Assembly (NCBI GenBank): GCA_015179025.1 | Contig: WHUX01000079.1 | Span: forward strand, 1-64,000 | Reading direction: 5' to 3' | Source of the DNA: Terfezia claveryi | Taxonomy: Eukaryota > Ascomycota > Pezizomycetes > Pezizales > Pezizaceae | DNA length: 64,000 nt | Shown here: piece by piece, positions 10,500-19,392 of the stretch | Layout: the number at the start of each line of letters is the position of its first letter | Position numbering within the stretch: the first letter of the stretch is position 1 | Translations under genes and position numbers: made by a program | Notes under the pieces: generated by a model | The model's input: the letters and a program-made list of their open reading frames with translations, nothing else | Told to the model about the DNA's origin: nothing | The model's database searches: none

Positions 10500-11240
10500 C
10501 TGTTGAGGTTTGCCTTTCTTTTTATAGGCGGCAGAAAGAGCAGTATCCCGCTTTTCAATTTCAGAACCAACAGAGAGGAGACGGAGTTTTGCATCGGCAT
10601 AGGTAAGGTCGGATTTAGTTGAAAGATTGTCTACTACATTGGCGTGGTGAGAGACAAGAAAGGAGAGGAGAATATCCCGTTTGGCTTCATCCTTATCCAG
10701 GAAAGCACGGAGGGATTTGCGATATTCATCAGATGAGCTGGTGAGAGAGTAGAGTCGAGTCCACTCAGTCTCATATTGCTCGATGAAATCGGCGAAGGAG
10801 GTAGAAGGAATGTAGGTTAAGGCTAGATCGAAAAGTGTACGCAGTTGATGTACAAAAGAAAAAGGTGTATTACGGTAGTACTGGTTTCGGAGGTGAGACC
10901 AGATTTTATGGGGTGAATCAAGTTTTGAGACGACCCTAAAGATAGGCTTGCTGATAACCTGTATCAACATTAGGGTAACTTGATTCTGCATAGCTGTGAA
11001 GACTTGGCGTTCTTCTATTGTCGCATCGCTTGAAGGTTCGAGTCCGTCAACCACTAACTCCAGACACCCCATCCCTCTCATGACCATTTTGATAGTGTCC
11101 GCCCAGTCCTCATAATTGTCTTTGCCTGTGAGGGTCTCGATATTATCGAGCTTTACTGAAGCTGGCTTATAATTCTTATGGAGGGTAAATATTTTACTCG
11201 CTCCCTTAGAGGAGGATGCGTCTGACGAAGAGGTGGACAT
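10497..11240 (-). CDS. copia-2 Gag (interrupted by stop before zinc knuckle)
   Basis: The 247-residue frame starts at an ATG 75 bases inside the 5' LTR edge and has the UBN2/copia Gag layout: LTGKDNYEDWADTIKMVMRG near the N-terminus, then MLIQVISKPIFRVVSKLDSPHKIWSHLRNQY, and a C-terminal FLVSHHANVVDNLSTKSDLTYADAKLRL segment. It forms the capsid of the virus-like particle in functional relatives. It ends at TAG 10497-10499 in the sequence KPQQ-stop-QTTQ, after which the same frame continues into the zinc knuckle, so the stop is a nonsense change rather than the original gag end. Confidence 0.85.
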   Translation of the reverse strand: MSTSSSDASSSKGASKIFTLHKNYKPASVKLDNIETLTGKDNYEDWADTIKMVMRGMGCLELVVDGLEPSSDATIEERQVFTAMQNQVTLMLIQVISKPIFRVVSKLDSPHKIWSHLRNQYYRNTPFSFVHQLRTLFDLALTYIPSTSFADFIEQYETEWTRLYSLTSSSDEYRKSLRAFLDKDEAKRDILLSFLVSHHANVVDNLSTKSDLTYADAKLRLLSVGSEIEKRDTALSAAYKKKGKPQQ

Positions 11241-11296
11241 AATGAGGGAGGTTGGGTTTGGTATGTGCTTGAAGGTGGGTTGACTTATTTGCTGAG

Positions 11297-11314
11297 CAGT
11301 CCGGGCTCATAACC
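11297..11314 (-). other. copia-2 primer binding site (initiator tRNA anticodon arm)
   Basis: Directly after the 5' LTR the element strand reads GGTTATGAGCCCGGACTG. It is complementary to a sequence like the anticodon stem-loop of initiator tRNA-Met (GGGCTCATAACC, anticodon CAT). Priming from an internally cleaved tRNA-iMet half is established for Drosophila copia and yeast Ty5, so this element very likely uses the same mechanism. Confidence 0.8.
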
Positions 11315-11897
11315 TATTGAAAGGCTAATGAGCGAGGTAATCGCTGAGGCTTTGAACGGAGGATACAGCGGTGGACTATAGTGCTGTGAGGCAGTGTGCG
11401 AGTGCGAGAGCAGGAAGAGTGTGTGAGTGCGAGCAATGCGAGAGTGTATGAAGTGTTCATTCAAGAGTAGACGGTCTGTTGAGTCTATCAAGAGAAGCTT
11501 ATAGATACATGAGTGTCCTGAGAGCTCGTATATATAGATATGAGATCAGGGTAAAGTGTTCAACAAAGCAGTCTAAGTTAACTATCCTAAGAACAGTAAT
11601 GCCGTGAGTACGCGCAAGCATTATACCAGATGCATAGGTGAATGCGTAAGCACAGGACTGATGTACAAGCAATAGGCCAAGTGCGAGAGCATTAACTTGA
11701 AGCAACGAAGAGTATTAACTTGGAGCAAGAGCAATGAAGATTGGTATGTAAGCTAATAAGCGAAAATAGCTAGAACATGTGAAGAGAGGAAATAACGCAG
11801 AGATCTTTTTAGCAAGGTAACAAGTGTTCGCAATAGGTATCAGCAATACATAGCGGAGAGACTTGACTGTATGCGTAAAGAAATGGTCATTTCAACA
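11315..11897 (-). repeat. copia-2 5' LTR (583 bp)
   Basis: It matches the 3' LTR at 5613-6195 over its full 583 bp by reading and is followed by TATCT at 11898-11902. It contains the promoter of the element in principle. A TATATATAG stretch lies in the middle on both strands. Confidence 0.93.
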
Positions 11898-11902
11898 TAT
11901 CT

Positions 11903-12074
11903 AAACCGAGCGAATGCATGAATAATTGCTGGAATATATACATATTAGCCGAGCGAATGTTAGAGGACCTTGACTAGTAGTTTTGAGGTGGCAAATGTTC
12001 GCTCCTTGTAAACGCAAGAGAGTTGGGGAGTGTGCGATACAGATAGCGGCAGCGGTGGTGCATCGGAGAGAAAC
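11903..12074. other. Short spacer between copia-2 and LINE-1
   Basis: I see no gene. CCGAGCGAATG occurs twice (11906 and 11948 region). It is the DNA into which both elements inserted. Confidence 0.4.
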
Positions 12075-12091
12075 TTTTTTTTTTTTTTTTT

Positions 12092-12441
12092 AAATACTCG
12101 TTACTCTTATTCGGTCCCAGTAAGGGGACCATGAAGAGCCACCCGGAAACCCAGGTGGATTCAGGACAAGGCAAGTTAATCTGCCAGGTCCGGCGCGCGG
12201 AAAGCAAAAGATAGATACATGGTAGAGGGCCCCCCTGCTGTCATTAACCGCGATAGCAGATGACCTAGAGAGGCCTGACGAGGGCCAGTGTCTAAGAAAT
12301 TGTGTAAAACATGAAGGAAGGAGAGAAATATGAAAGACTTCATGTGTGAGAAAAACCCGTAAAAGAGACTCGTGAGTGCTACCAGCCAATTAAGGCCAGC
12401 CCATCCTAGCGTGAATGGATATTTAATTCCCCCGACGGCTT
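12092..12441 (-). other. LINE-1 3' UTR
   Basis: The non-coding end reads, on the LINE strand, from the ORF stop to AGTATTT plus A tail. The same UTR is found at 4190-4598 (plus) and 49433-49626 (minus). Parts of it (GAGCCAC, GGTGGATTCA, AAGTTAATCTGCCAG, TGTCATTAAC on the reverse strand) are shared with the LINE-2 family UTR. Confidence 0.8.
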
Positions 12442-13305
12442 CTATGTCTCTCCGTGCCTTCTTCCAACCATCCGTTTGTACAGAAAGCTGAAGAAGGCTT
12501 CTACCGCATCCCAGTTATCATCCTCCTCTTCCTCTATCCAAATTGGGCGATCAAGATCCTCCCAGTCCTTGATGCTGCCCAGGGCTTGTCTGTGATCGTG
12601 TAAGAGAGGACAGTCAAAGACCAAGTGACGGCCGTCCTGGGTGTGGTGTCCGCAAGGACATGTGCTGGATTCTGTCTTTCCAATCTTGTGAAGCCAGGCT
12701 TTTTGGGGCTCTTTGTCCGTTCGGCACCAAGTGTATGCAGAGAGGGCGTGGCGGTTCCAAGCTGTCCTTTTGATGCCGAACCCTGCTGCTGTGCGAGCCT
12801 GGCTTCTTATGGCCTTCGAGGCTTGCCTGATCCCCCTTCTGTTACGATCGAGTCTAAGCAAGAGACCTGTCCTAAGGCGGAAGCAAAGGCAGCGAGCTGG
12901 TCTGCCTTCTCGTTGCCTGGGATCCCGATGTGCGAGCAGACCCAGGAAATAATGGTGTCTTGGGAGTTCTCGTCGCGATCCTTGAGGAGAGTTGCCAGTT
13001 CTTTCTCAATACCGCTTCGGCAAGGTGAAATGCCTTGGGAGAGGCTGATGGTCGAGGAGATGGCCGCAGATGAGTCGGAGATGATGGCGACCATTGGGAA
13101 CTCCCTGCTTGCCCTAAGAGCCAGGACAATAGCTTGTCTTTCAGCATCCGCCACTGTCGATTCCGTGCCTAAGTACAAGTGTCCTGAGCTTGGGGGGTTG
13201 CCCCTGCTATCTCTGAGAAGAAGGCTGCTGTGTGGTGTCCGCTTCTCCCAGTTCCATCTGTATAGTAAATACGCCAGCCCTCCTCCATTAAACTTCCCAG
13301 CTTGA
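12442..13305 (-). pseudogene. LINE-1 RNase H and C-terminal Cys/His domain
   Basis: RNase H spans about 12870-13300 and reads GTESTVADAERQAIVLALRAS, ISDSSAAISS and SHIGIPGNEKADQLA, giving the E, D and D metal-binding positions. After a frameshift near 12850 the C-terminus reads ALSAYTWCRTDKEPQKAWLHKIG, then CPCGHHTQDGRHLVFDC (Cys/His motif) and AVEAFFSFLYKRM. The latter also appears in the truncated copy at 4019. It is inactive because the two parts are in different frames. Confidence 0.85.
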
Positions 13306-13309
13306 GGGC

Positions 13310-14750
13310 CTATCTGAACTTGTTTTTGGAGAGCGGGTCCGTGGGATGAAAGAGAATGACTGGTGATAGTGCAAATGGAGGAGGTGGGGATTCTTGTCCG
13401 AAGCTTAGAAGAGAAGGGTAGGAAGTGGCAATATTGAATGCCGATGTTAAGAGGGTGGTGGTGGAGCTATGGAGAAGAGTGAGTTTCCAACTCGTATGGT
13501 GCGGGCTGCCCAACAAGCTACCATGTCATGAAGTTTGCTATTTAGTGGTTCCACGTTTGCTATAAGACCTAGCTTGTCTTTTGAGCTGCCGTGGTAACCA
13601 CCGCAGATCTTGCGTAGGGCCTGGTATTCGATCTGCTCCATCTTTGCTAGGCGAAGGTCAGAAGTAAATGAGGGATTGAACCAGAGTTCTGTACTCCAGA
13701 GGAAGATTGAGCGAATGCAGCCTGTATATAGGGATCGCAATGCGAGAGGGGATATGCCGCCATTGCTGTTGCCTAGTTGTAATATCATTTTGAGTACTGA
13801 CTCTGCCTTCGAGGTGCGTGCTGTGATGTGCTTTTTGAAGGAGAGCTTGTGGTCAATGATGATGCCTAAGGTCTGGATATGTTTTGCCTTATGCTGGTGG
13901 CCGAAATCCAAACGCCCTTCTTTAGAGGTGTCCCATCTTAACTTGTCAACAGCTGCTGCGTCTTCTAGGCATTAGTCTACCTTGTCCATGATTTGATTGT
14001 GTTCCTGGGTAGAGAGTCTTAAGGTGATAATAAGGGGGTTGACATCGTCTGCATAGCTAAATAGATAGATGCGGGGAGGTGAGAGGTTGCGGAGGTTGCG
14101 TGATGGGGATGGACGTGAGTTGGTGAGACGCACGCATTGGAGGCTCTAGAGAGGGTTTTGGCGAGGAAGATCAGGAAGAGGACAGGACTGAGGGGACTGC
14201 CTTGTGGGGTGCCCTCTTCTATCTTGCCTTTGCCCCTTGTTGCATTGTCCCAGACGATATCAAATGATCTGGGGGCCAGGAATTGTTTGACAAACTCGAT
14301 GAAGTGGTGCGACTCTGGGATATCTAGAGCCTCAAGGGTGGGGAGTGTGCGCAGGTTATTGAATGCCGAAATGATATCTTTTCCTAGGAGAGTGACCCGG
14401 TCCCCAGCTGCTAGTGCCTTTTTTGCTAGGCTCATTGTCCACATCATGCTATCGGTGGCTGATCTGTTTTTGCAGGACCCAAATTGCAGTGGGTGGAAGA
14501 GAGGGGTGCATAATTGGAGTTTGTCTGTGACTACCTTTTCTATCAGTTTGCTAATACAATTTGAGAGAACAATCGGCCTCCATCCCTTTACCAAGTCATG
14601 AGACTTGTTGGGCTTAGGTATAAAGACACAGGTCAGGTTTCTCCAGTTCTCTGGTATCCTGATGCCTCCCAGGCATCTCACGAGGTCGTTAATTACTGCT
14701 TGGCCTAGGTGAGTGTTTTTGATGAGCTTTAGGAGGCGATACGACACCCT
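13310..14750 (-). pseudogene. LINE-1 reverse transcriptase, main part
   Basis: The segment starts at SYRLLKLIKNTHLG and shows VFIPKPNK, GWRPIVLSNCISKLIEKV, LFHPLQFGS, LLGKDIISAFNNL and EEGTPQGSPLSPVLFLIF, all standard LINE RT blocks. The YADD catalytic box is at about 14041-14057 but in a different frame from the upstream block, so there is a frameshift between roughly 14140 and 14060. The thumb continues at 13447-13911 (LGIIIDHKLSFKKHI, LRSLYTGCIRSIFLWSTELW). Confidence 0.88.
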
Positions 14751-15155
14751 TTTTGTTTTTTTTTAAATACTTAATACTCCTATGCGGCCCCGTTAGGGGG
14801 GCCATGAGGAGCCACACGGAAATCCGGTGGATTCAAGGGTAAAGCAAGTTAATCTGCCAGACCCACGCGGGATGAATAAAAAGAACTCGGGACGAGGCTA
14901 CATGCTGTCATTAACGGACTAGCCGATGACCCGGAGGCCTGACTTAGCCTCGCCCCCCCCCCTGAAGATCGAAACAAATACCCCTGAAGAACTCATGATG
15001 GGGATGACATGAACGAACTGAAATTGAACTGACGAAAGGACTAGTAACTCCTGCTATGAACTCAGATGGCTGGATGACAAAGGGGACTCGTGAAAGATTG
15101 GGCTGTAACTAAAAAAAAAAAAAAAAAAAACCAAATGATAATTTCCTGAGTTGGG

Positions 15156-15563
15156 CTATGTGAGCTCCTGGAATAACAACTTAAAGAAGGCTTCCGTGGC
15201 CTCAAATGTCTCCTCCTCCTCCTTTCTCCATTCCGGCTTATCCAGATCCTCCCAGCTCCCTTTTTCCCCCAACAGGGCCTTCCTGGGACGATCGAAGCGT
15301 GGGCATTTGAAGACGATATGTTCTCCCGTCTCGGAGAAATGTCCGCATGCGCACTCTGCTGACTCCGCTTTGCCTATATGGTGGAGCCAGCTTTTCTGGG
15401 GGCCTCTGTTCGTCCGTAGCCACGTATATGCTGACAGAGCGTGCCGGTCCCACTCCACCCTTCTGACGCCGTATCCTGCTTTGGATCTCGTGATTTTCCG
15501 TATGGCCTTCGAGGATGCGCGTAGGCCCCCTTCCGTTGCCGTGCGTGTACTGCCAGTGAATTC
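15156..15563 (-). pseudogene. LINE-2A C-terminal Cys/His domain
   Basis: The frame reads GSTRTATEGGLRASSKAIRK, ALSAYTWLRTNRGPQKSWLH and CACGHFSETGEHIVFKC, ending FKLLFQELT-stop. It joins directly to the RNase H part at 16642 once the TIR element and one GAATTC are removed (HLAEFTGSTRT). Confidence 0.85.
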
Positions 15564-16647
15564 ACTGTGGTTCATTTGGTCAGGTCTCAAGAGTGAGACC
15601 AAAAGAGGTTTCGCATCAACAATTGTATGGGAAACCACCAAAGGTTTCCTTGGAAACTTTTGGTGGTTTCAGATGTTTAAACCTTTTGAGGTTTCGAACA
15701 AAACTTTTTTTAGGTTTCGCGTATTATGGTCTCCATCCTATGGGAACTTTACATAGGTCTCACTAGTGAAGTCACTGCTAGGGCTCGGATAGAAGCCAAT
15801 GCAAAATCTCATGTAAATTCACTGCACGGAAACCTGGCAAAGGACTCGAATAGAAGCCAATGTAATATCTCATGTAAATTCACTCCATGGAAACCTGGCA
15901 AAGGGCCAAATAAATGTCTCATGCGAATTTAAATTTAACCCTACAGAAACCTAGCAAAAGACTCGAATAGAAGCAAAATAAACGTCTCATGTAAATATAA
16001 AATCAAACCTACAGAAACCTAGCAAAAGACTCGAATAGAAGCAAAGTATATGTAAATTTGAAGCACTTAGGAAAGTAAATGATAGAACCAAGTGCTGTAC
16101 GCTTGATAGAAAGACCTTGGATACAGGGCAAAGAGAGTGCGAGATATCGAGGTATATATACAGGAGGCCTCGGAGAGCCAAGGCCGACAACAAAATAAAC
16201 TTCCCGACGAAAATATCAGATAATGAGATAGATAACAACGACAGATAACAACAACATAATGGGAGTCGGAGAGGCTAAAATATATTAAAGGCTAGCTTCT
16301 CTTAAAATGAATAAACAACCTCTTGCTAGTAGAGGCGGTAGGAGATTTCACCTTGATCTCTACAGAAAATGAAACCTTAATAGGGTCTCTGTAGAGAAGG
16401 AAACCTTAATAGGGTCTCACGATGTAGCTAAGGCCTCTCCAAAGTCTTAAACTATTCTCCATAGCCTTTTGGAAGGTCTTAACCTGCTTGAAAGGTCTCA
16501 CTTCGGTCCAAAGGTTTCACCTCTAAGCCTCAGCAGGTCTAACTTGGCCGAAAACTCGCGACTTAGACCTAAACTTGGACTAAAGTTGAAACTTTTGATT
16601 AAGTTTACTATGGGCGCCCATATTATCTAATGAACCACAGTGAATTC
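15558..16647. mobile_element. 1078-bp TIR element in LINE-2A, 6-bp TSD
   Basis: The element is 15564-16641 with ends ACTGTGGTTCATT in inverted orientation, flanked by GAATTC at 15558-15563 and 16642-16647. Removing it with one GAATTC restores the LINE-2A reading frame. There is no transposase. The interior holds a 60-bp direct repeat series (15786-16045, GAAACCT and GACTCGAATAGAAGC motifs) and multiple GGTTTC/GAAACC and GGTCTCA/TGAGACC inversions, especially at 15590-15720. The 6-bp duplication does not fit the common superfamilies well, so I leave the superfamily open. Confidence 0.85.
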
Positions 16648-17236
16648 CGCTAGGTGAGAGTTGAAGCACGCGATCTGGTTTGCCTTTTCATTGCCCGGGA
16701 TGCCCAAGTGGCCTCTGACCCATGATATCTGGAGGTCCCTATGTGGGTTATTTACCAGCTTGCTCTTGATCTCTTTCTCGATACCGGAACGGGGGGGAGG
16801 CCGGTGCTCATGTTGTAGACCGCTTGGATTGCCGCTTGCGAATCTGAGAGGATGGTCAACATATCGGCGTCTTCCATGCCCAATGCCAGTTGCATTGCGA
16901 AGAGTTCACCATCTGCTACTGTAGCTTGATGTCCTAGGAAGCCTCTATAGTTCTCGGGGGAGCCTCCTGTTCGATCCTCACTATGCACTCCGCTCGCTAT
17001 CGCCCCTTTCCGTCCGGTGCCATCTGTGTAGCAAACCCTCCACCCTTCCTCTAGGATCGCTCCTATTCCCACTGCTCAGGGAATTAGGTTTTTAGATGAA
17101 TCCGACTTGGGGTCCATGATTACTTTGTGGATTAATGGGAAGGGGGTTATATCTTCCCTGTCGCCCCATGATAGCTCTTCCATGTCTGCACCATTCAAGA
17201 AGAAGGCCTCCGAGATGGGTGTTCTTGCGCGGTATA
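16642..17236 (-). pseudogene. LINE-2A RNase H
   Basis: RNase H reads EEGWRVCYTDGTGRKGAIASG, VADGELFAMQLAL, ILSDSQAAIQAV, then after a frameshift WVRGHLGIPGNEKANQ, so the D, E, D and D positions are all visible. Upstream residues (YRARTPISEAFFLNG and SWGDREDITPFPLI) match the equivalent LINE-2B segment at 33300-33430, with a stop at about 17076. The copy is truncated at 17236. Confidence 0.85.
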
Positions 17237-17698
17237 GATACGACACCCTGTCTAGCCCTGGTACCAATTATTTTTGGTTTTGGAGAGGGCGCCTAGTATG
17301 AGGTCGATATTTGACTGTGATGCTGTCTGAAACGGAATGGAGCTATGTACGATAGGAGGGAAGAGGAGGAAGAATATAGGAGAGTGTGTGATGAAATTGT
17401 GGGCTTGGAAGACCTTGCATTTTTCCTCATCTGTGCTATATGTTATGCTATTTTGATTCTTAATATCACTGCAGATGGTTGCACATTTGAAAGGGTCTTT
17501 TACAATGTATACAATCTCCCAAGGATGACAGTTACCTTGTTCTGCCAAAAATTTAGCCCAGTAAGTTCTTTTCTTTTTATGAATAAGTTTGTAAAGGACT
17601 TTGCTTTCCTTCTTATAGGATGAAGGAGACAAATGTCTTATGTGTATGAGCTGTTTCAAAAGCTCTTCATCCCACTATTTCTTGTTATAGATAGATGT
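17237..17698 (-). pseudogene. LINE-1 endonuclease-RT linker segment
   Basis: The frame reads KQLIHIRHLSPSSYKKESK, RTYWAKFLAEQGNCHPWEIV and YIVKDPFKC, then ILGALSKTKNNWYQGLDRV, which continues into SYRLLKLIKN at 14750 after removal of LINE-2A. This is the linker between endonuclease and RT in Tad-like LINEs. Confidence 0.85.
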
Positions 17699-18135
17699 TG
17701 TAATGGATGCTACTAGACAGTATTCATCCAGTACCGTTTATACAATTTATATCTTATAGAACGGATGTATATGTATCATAGTTCTATTGAGGAATTGCCT
17801 TAATAGGGTAATTATGTAACTAACTTGAGCATGTTCCATTAAAGAACAAACATAACTGGTGTAATCTATCTTTTTTGTATTGTACTATCTGATCTAGTAC
17901 TTGCTTCTGGTCTGTTCTGTCTTGTTGGATCCATAAGAGATTCAGTGGCCTATTTATACTCTTCTAGAGTCCTTAATGACTAAATAAGTGAGCTATACTA
18001 TTTGACTCACTAGATAATAAACCAGCAGACCAAGTAGTCTAACGATAATAAAAACAAGTTTTCTAACGGGCTAAGACAGCTGTACACTAGAGAACAGGTG
18101 CTTTCAGAATTAAAGCATTCCAAAGCAGATAATAT
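17699..18135 (+). repeat. Left LTR of outer element
   Basis: It resembles the LTRs at 18171 and 24492 (TACTAGACAGTATTCAT, GTACCGTTTATACAAT, ACTGGTGTAATCTATCTT, GGCCTATTTATACTC) but is clearly diverged. The 3' end is not certain. It is followed by ATATCAGTCTAGTAGGATC, a PBS-like sequence also seen after 25421. Confidence 0.65.
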
Positions 18136-18170
18136 CAGTCTAGTAGGATCTGATAGAGAATAGAATGATA

Positions 18171-18566
18171 TGTAATGAATGGTACTAGATAGTATTCATT
18201 TGGTACCGTTTATACAATCTATATCCGTAGGCAAGGACATTTGTGTATTTCGGTTCTGCTGAGGTAAGACCTCAGAAGGGTAGGGAGATTACTATGTGGG
18301 ACGTTCCCAGAGGGAACAGTAATTAACTGGTGTAATCTATCTTATATGATTTGTGCTATCTAAGCTATATAATCTTGATCTGATTGGAATATAGGCTTGC
18401 TTGCTTTGAAGGCTTACTTGGTTGCTTCTTCTCTTTCTTGTAGATTCCAGAGGGAATCCAGGGGCCTATTTATACTCCTCTGAGATCTGATGACTAAGGA
18501 AATAAATACAATAAAGGGTGGCACACCAGAAGGTAGTGCACTGTACAAAAGGGGTCATGTGGCCAT
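18171..18566 (+). repeat. Inner element 5' LTR, truncated by gypsy-1
   Basis: It matches the LTR at 24492 closely up to GGGGTCATGTGGCCAT, after which gypsy-1 begins. It has GGCCTATTTATACTCC (TATA-like) near 18466 and AATAAATACAATAAAGGG near 18500. At 18548-18560 it shows the uninterrupted ACAAAAGGGGTCATG that is split by a MITE in the other LTR. Confidence 0.85.
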
Positions 18567-19280
18567 TGTCACAACCGTCCCTTCCCAGCCTAGTCTGACC
18601 TCGTTGTTGTTATCTCGGCTCCCGAGATAAGGGGTCTCGGGAACCTTATTCCTTCCGATGGCCTTGGCCAGGAAGGAAGCCTGTATATATAGCTTGCTCT
18701 CTCCACCCTCTCGTTGGATCCCTATCCAACGTCTTGTATACCTAATACAGGACCTTCATCAGCAAGAAAAAAGTGGCATCGGGACGCCAGGTGGTGTCTC
18801 CAGGAGACAGGGTTGTCTCTGGTGTCTTTTGTGTCTTTTATGTCTCCTAGGTATCTCCTGAGTGTCTCCCATATGTCTCCCAATGTCTCCTAGTGTCTCC
18901 AGGAGACACTGGGAGACATTCTGCCAATCGTAGAGACACACCTTGTCTCTAGTGGCAATACTGTCTCTAGAGACACTGGAGACAAACTATTTTCTTTCCT
19001 GATGTTGTCTCTCCGCGAAGGTGTACCTCCCTTGTACACCCTCTCGTCTTGCCTTGTCCCGTGAATAACTCTGCAGCACAGCTGCCCCCTCCGACACACG
19101 CGGCAACTGCCTCCGCGTGTCTCGTGCTCCTTGCCCTCTGCCCCTCCTGCCTCTTGCCCTTGCCCCTAGCCTTTCCCCTAATCACACACGTAGCGTTCCT
19201 ACGTGTGTGTTACCTCGTCCCTGTCCTCGACCCGGCGTACCCCTTGGTCGCCTTGTCCCCGGAGCCCTTGTTACCCTACG
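18567..19280 (+). repeat. gypsy-1 5' LTR, with MITE copy 2 inside
   Basis: It starts TGTCACAACCGTCCC and shows the same landmarks as the gypsy-2 LTR at 26527-26963 read on the minus strand: GTATATATAG promoter-like box, ATCCAACGTCTTGTATAC and GGACCTT. The right end is estimated from GGCGTACCCCTTGG, which also lies near the end of the gypsy-2 LTR. MITE copy 2 (18757-19004) interrupts it directly after GGACCTT. Confidence 0.7.
18757..19004 (-). mobile_element. 248-bp MITE, copy 2 (inverted)
   Basis: It reads CATCAGCAAGAAAAAAG at the left and CTATTTTCTTTCCTGATG at the right, and has the same length as copies 1 and 3. It is flanked by TT at 18755-18756 and 19005-19006, so the 2-bp duplication is not sequence-specific. 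Confidence 0.9.
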
Positions 19281-19392
19281 TTGGATCCTTTGGACCAACT
19301 GGTACGCAGTCATGTCAGGAGCAGCTCTCCCACCACCCGCTGTCAGGTTTCAAACCTAGAGGAACTCCCCTATACCCTCAGGACCGAACGAA

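Larger units (their letters stand above)
5613..11897 (-). mobile_element. Ty1/copia element copia-2, structurally complete
   Basis: Two 583-bp LTRs (5613-6195 and 11315-11897), TATCT duplications, a primer binding site, a polypurine tract and gag, protease, integrase, RT, RNase H in copia order make this a complete insertion on the minus strand. By reading, the two LTRs show no differences, which normally indicates recent insertion. Yet the single long gag-pol frame has three in-frame stops (10497-10499 TAG, 8220-8222 TAG, 7092-7094 TAA) and is split by an LTR-like insertion at 9422-10049. It therefore cannot encode its own full polyprotein without readthrough and was probably mobilised in trans (inference). 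Confidence 0.93.
14751..17236 (-). mobile_element. LINE-2A, 5'-truncated LINE nested in LINE-1
   Basis: It is flanked by the 13-bp duplication GATACGACACCCT (14738-14750 and 17237-17249), with an interrupted T run at its left end. The 3' UTR at 14765-15150 is shared with LINE-2B (32031-32420), which defines a second LINE family. The coding part covers the RT thumb end, RNase H and the C-terminal Cys/His motif. It contains a 1078-bp TIR element at 15564-16641 and a second A-rich tract at 15112-15130. Confidence 0.9.

Noticed and set aside
12625..13305. 226-codon plus-strand ORF
   Set aside because: It is the antisense shadow of LINE-1 RNase H, which has clear catalytic motifs on minus.
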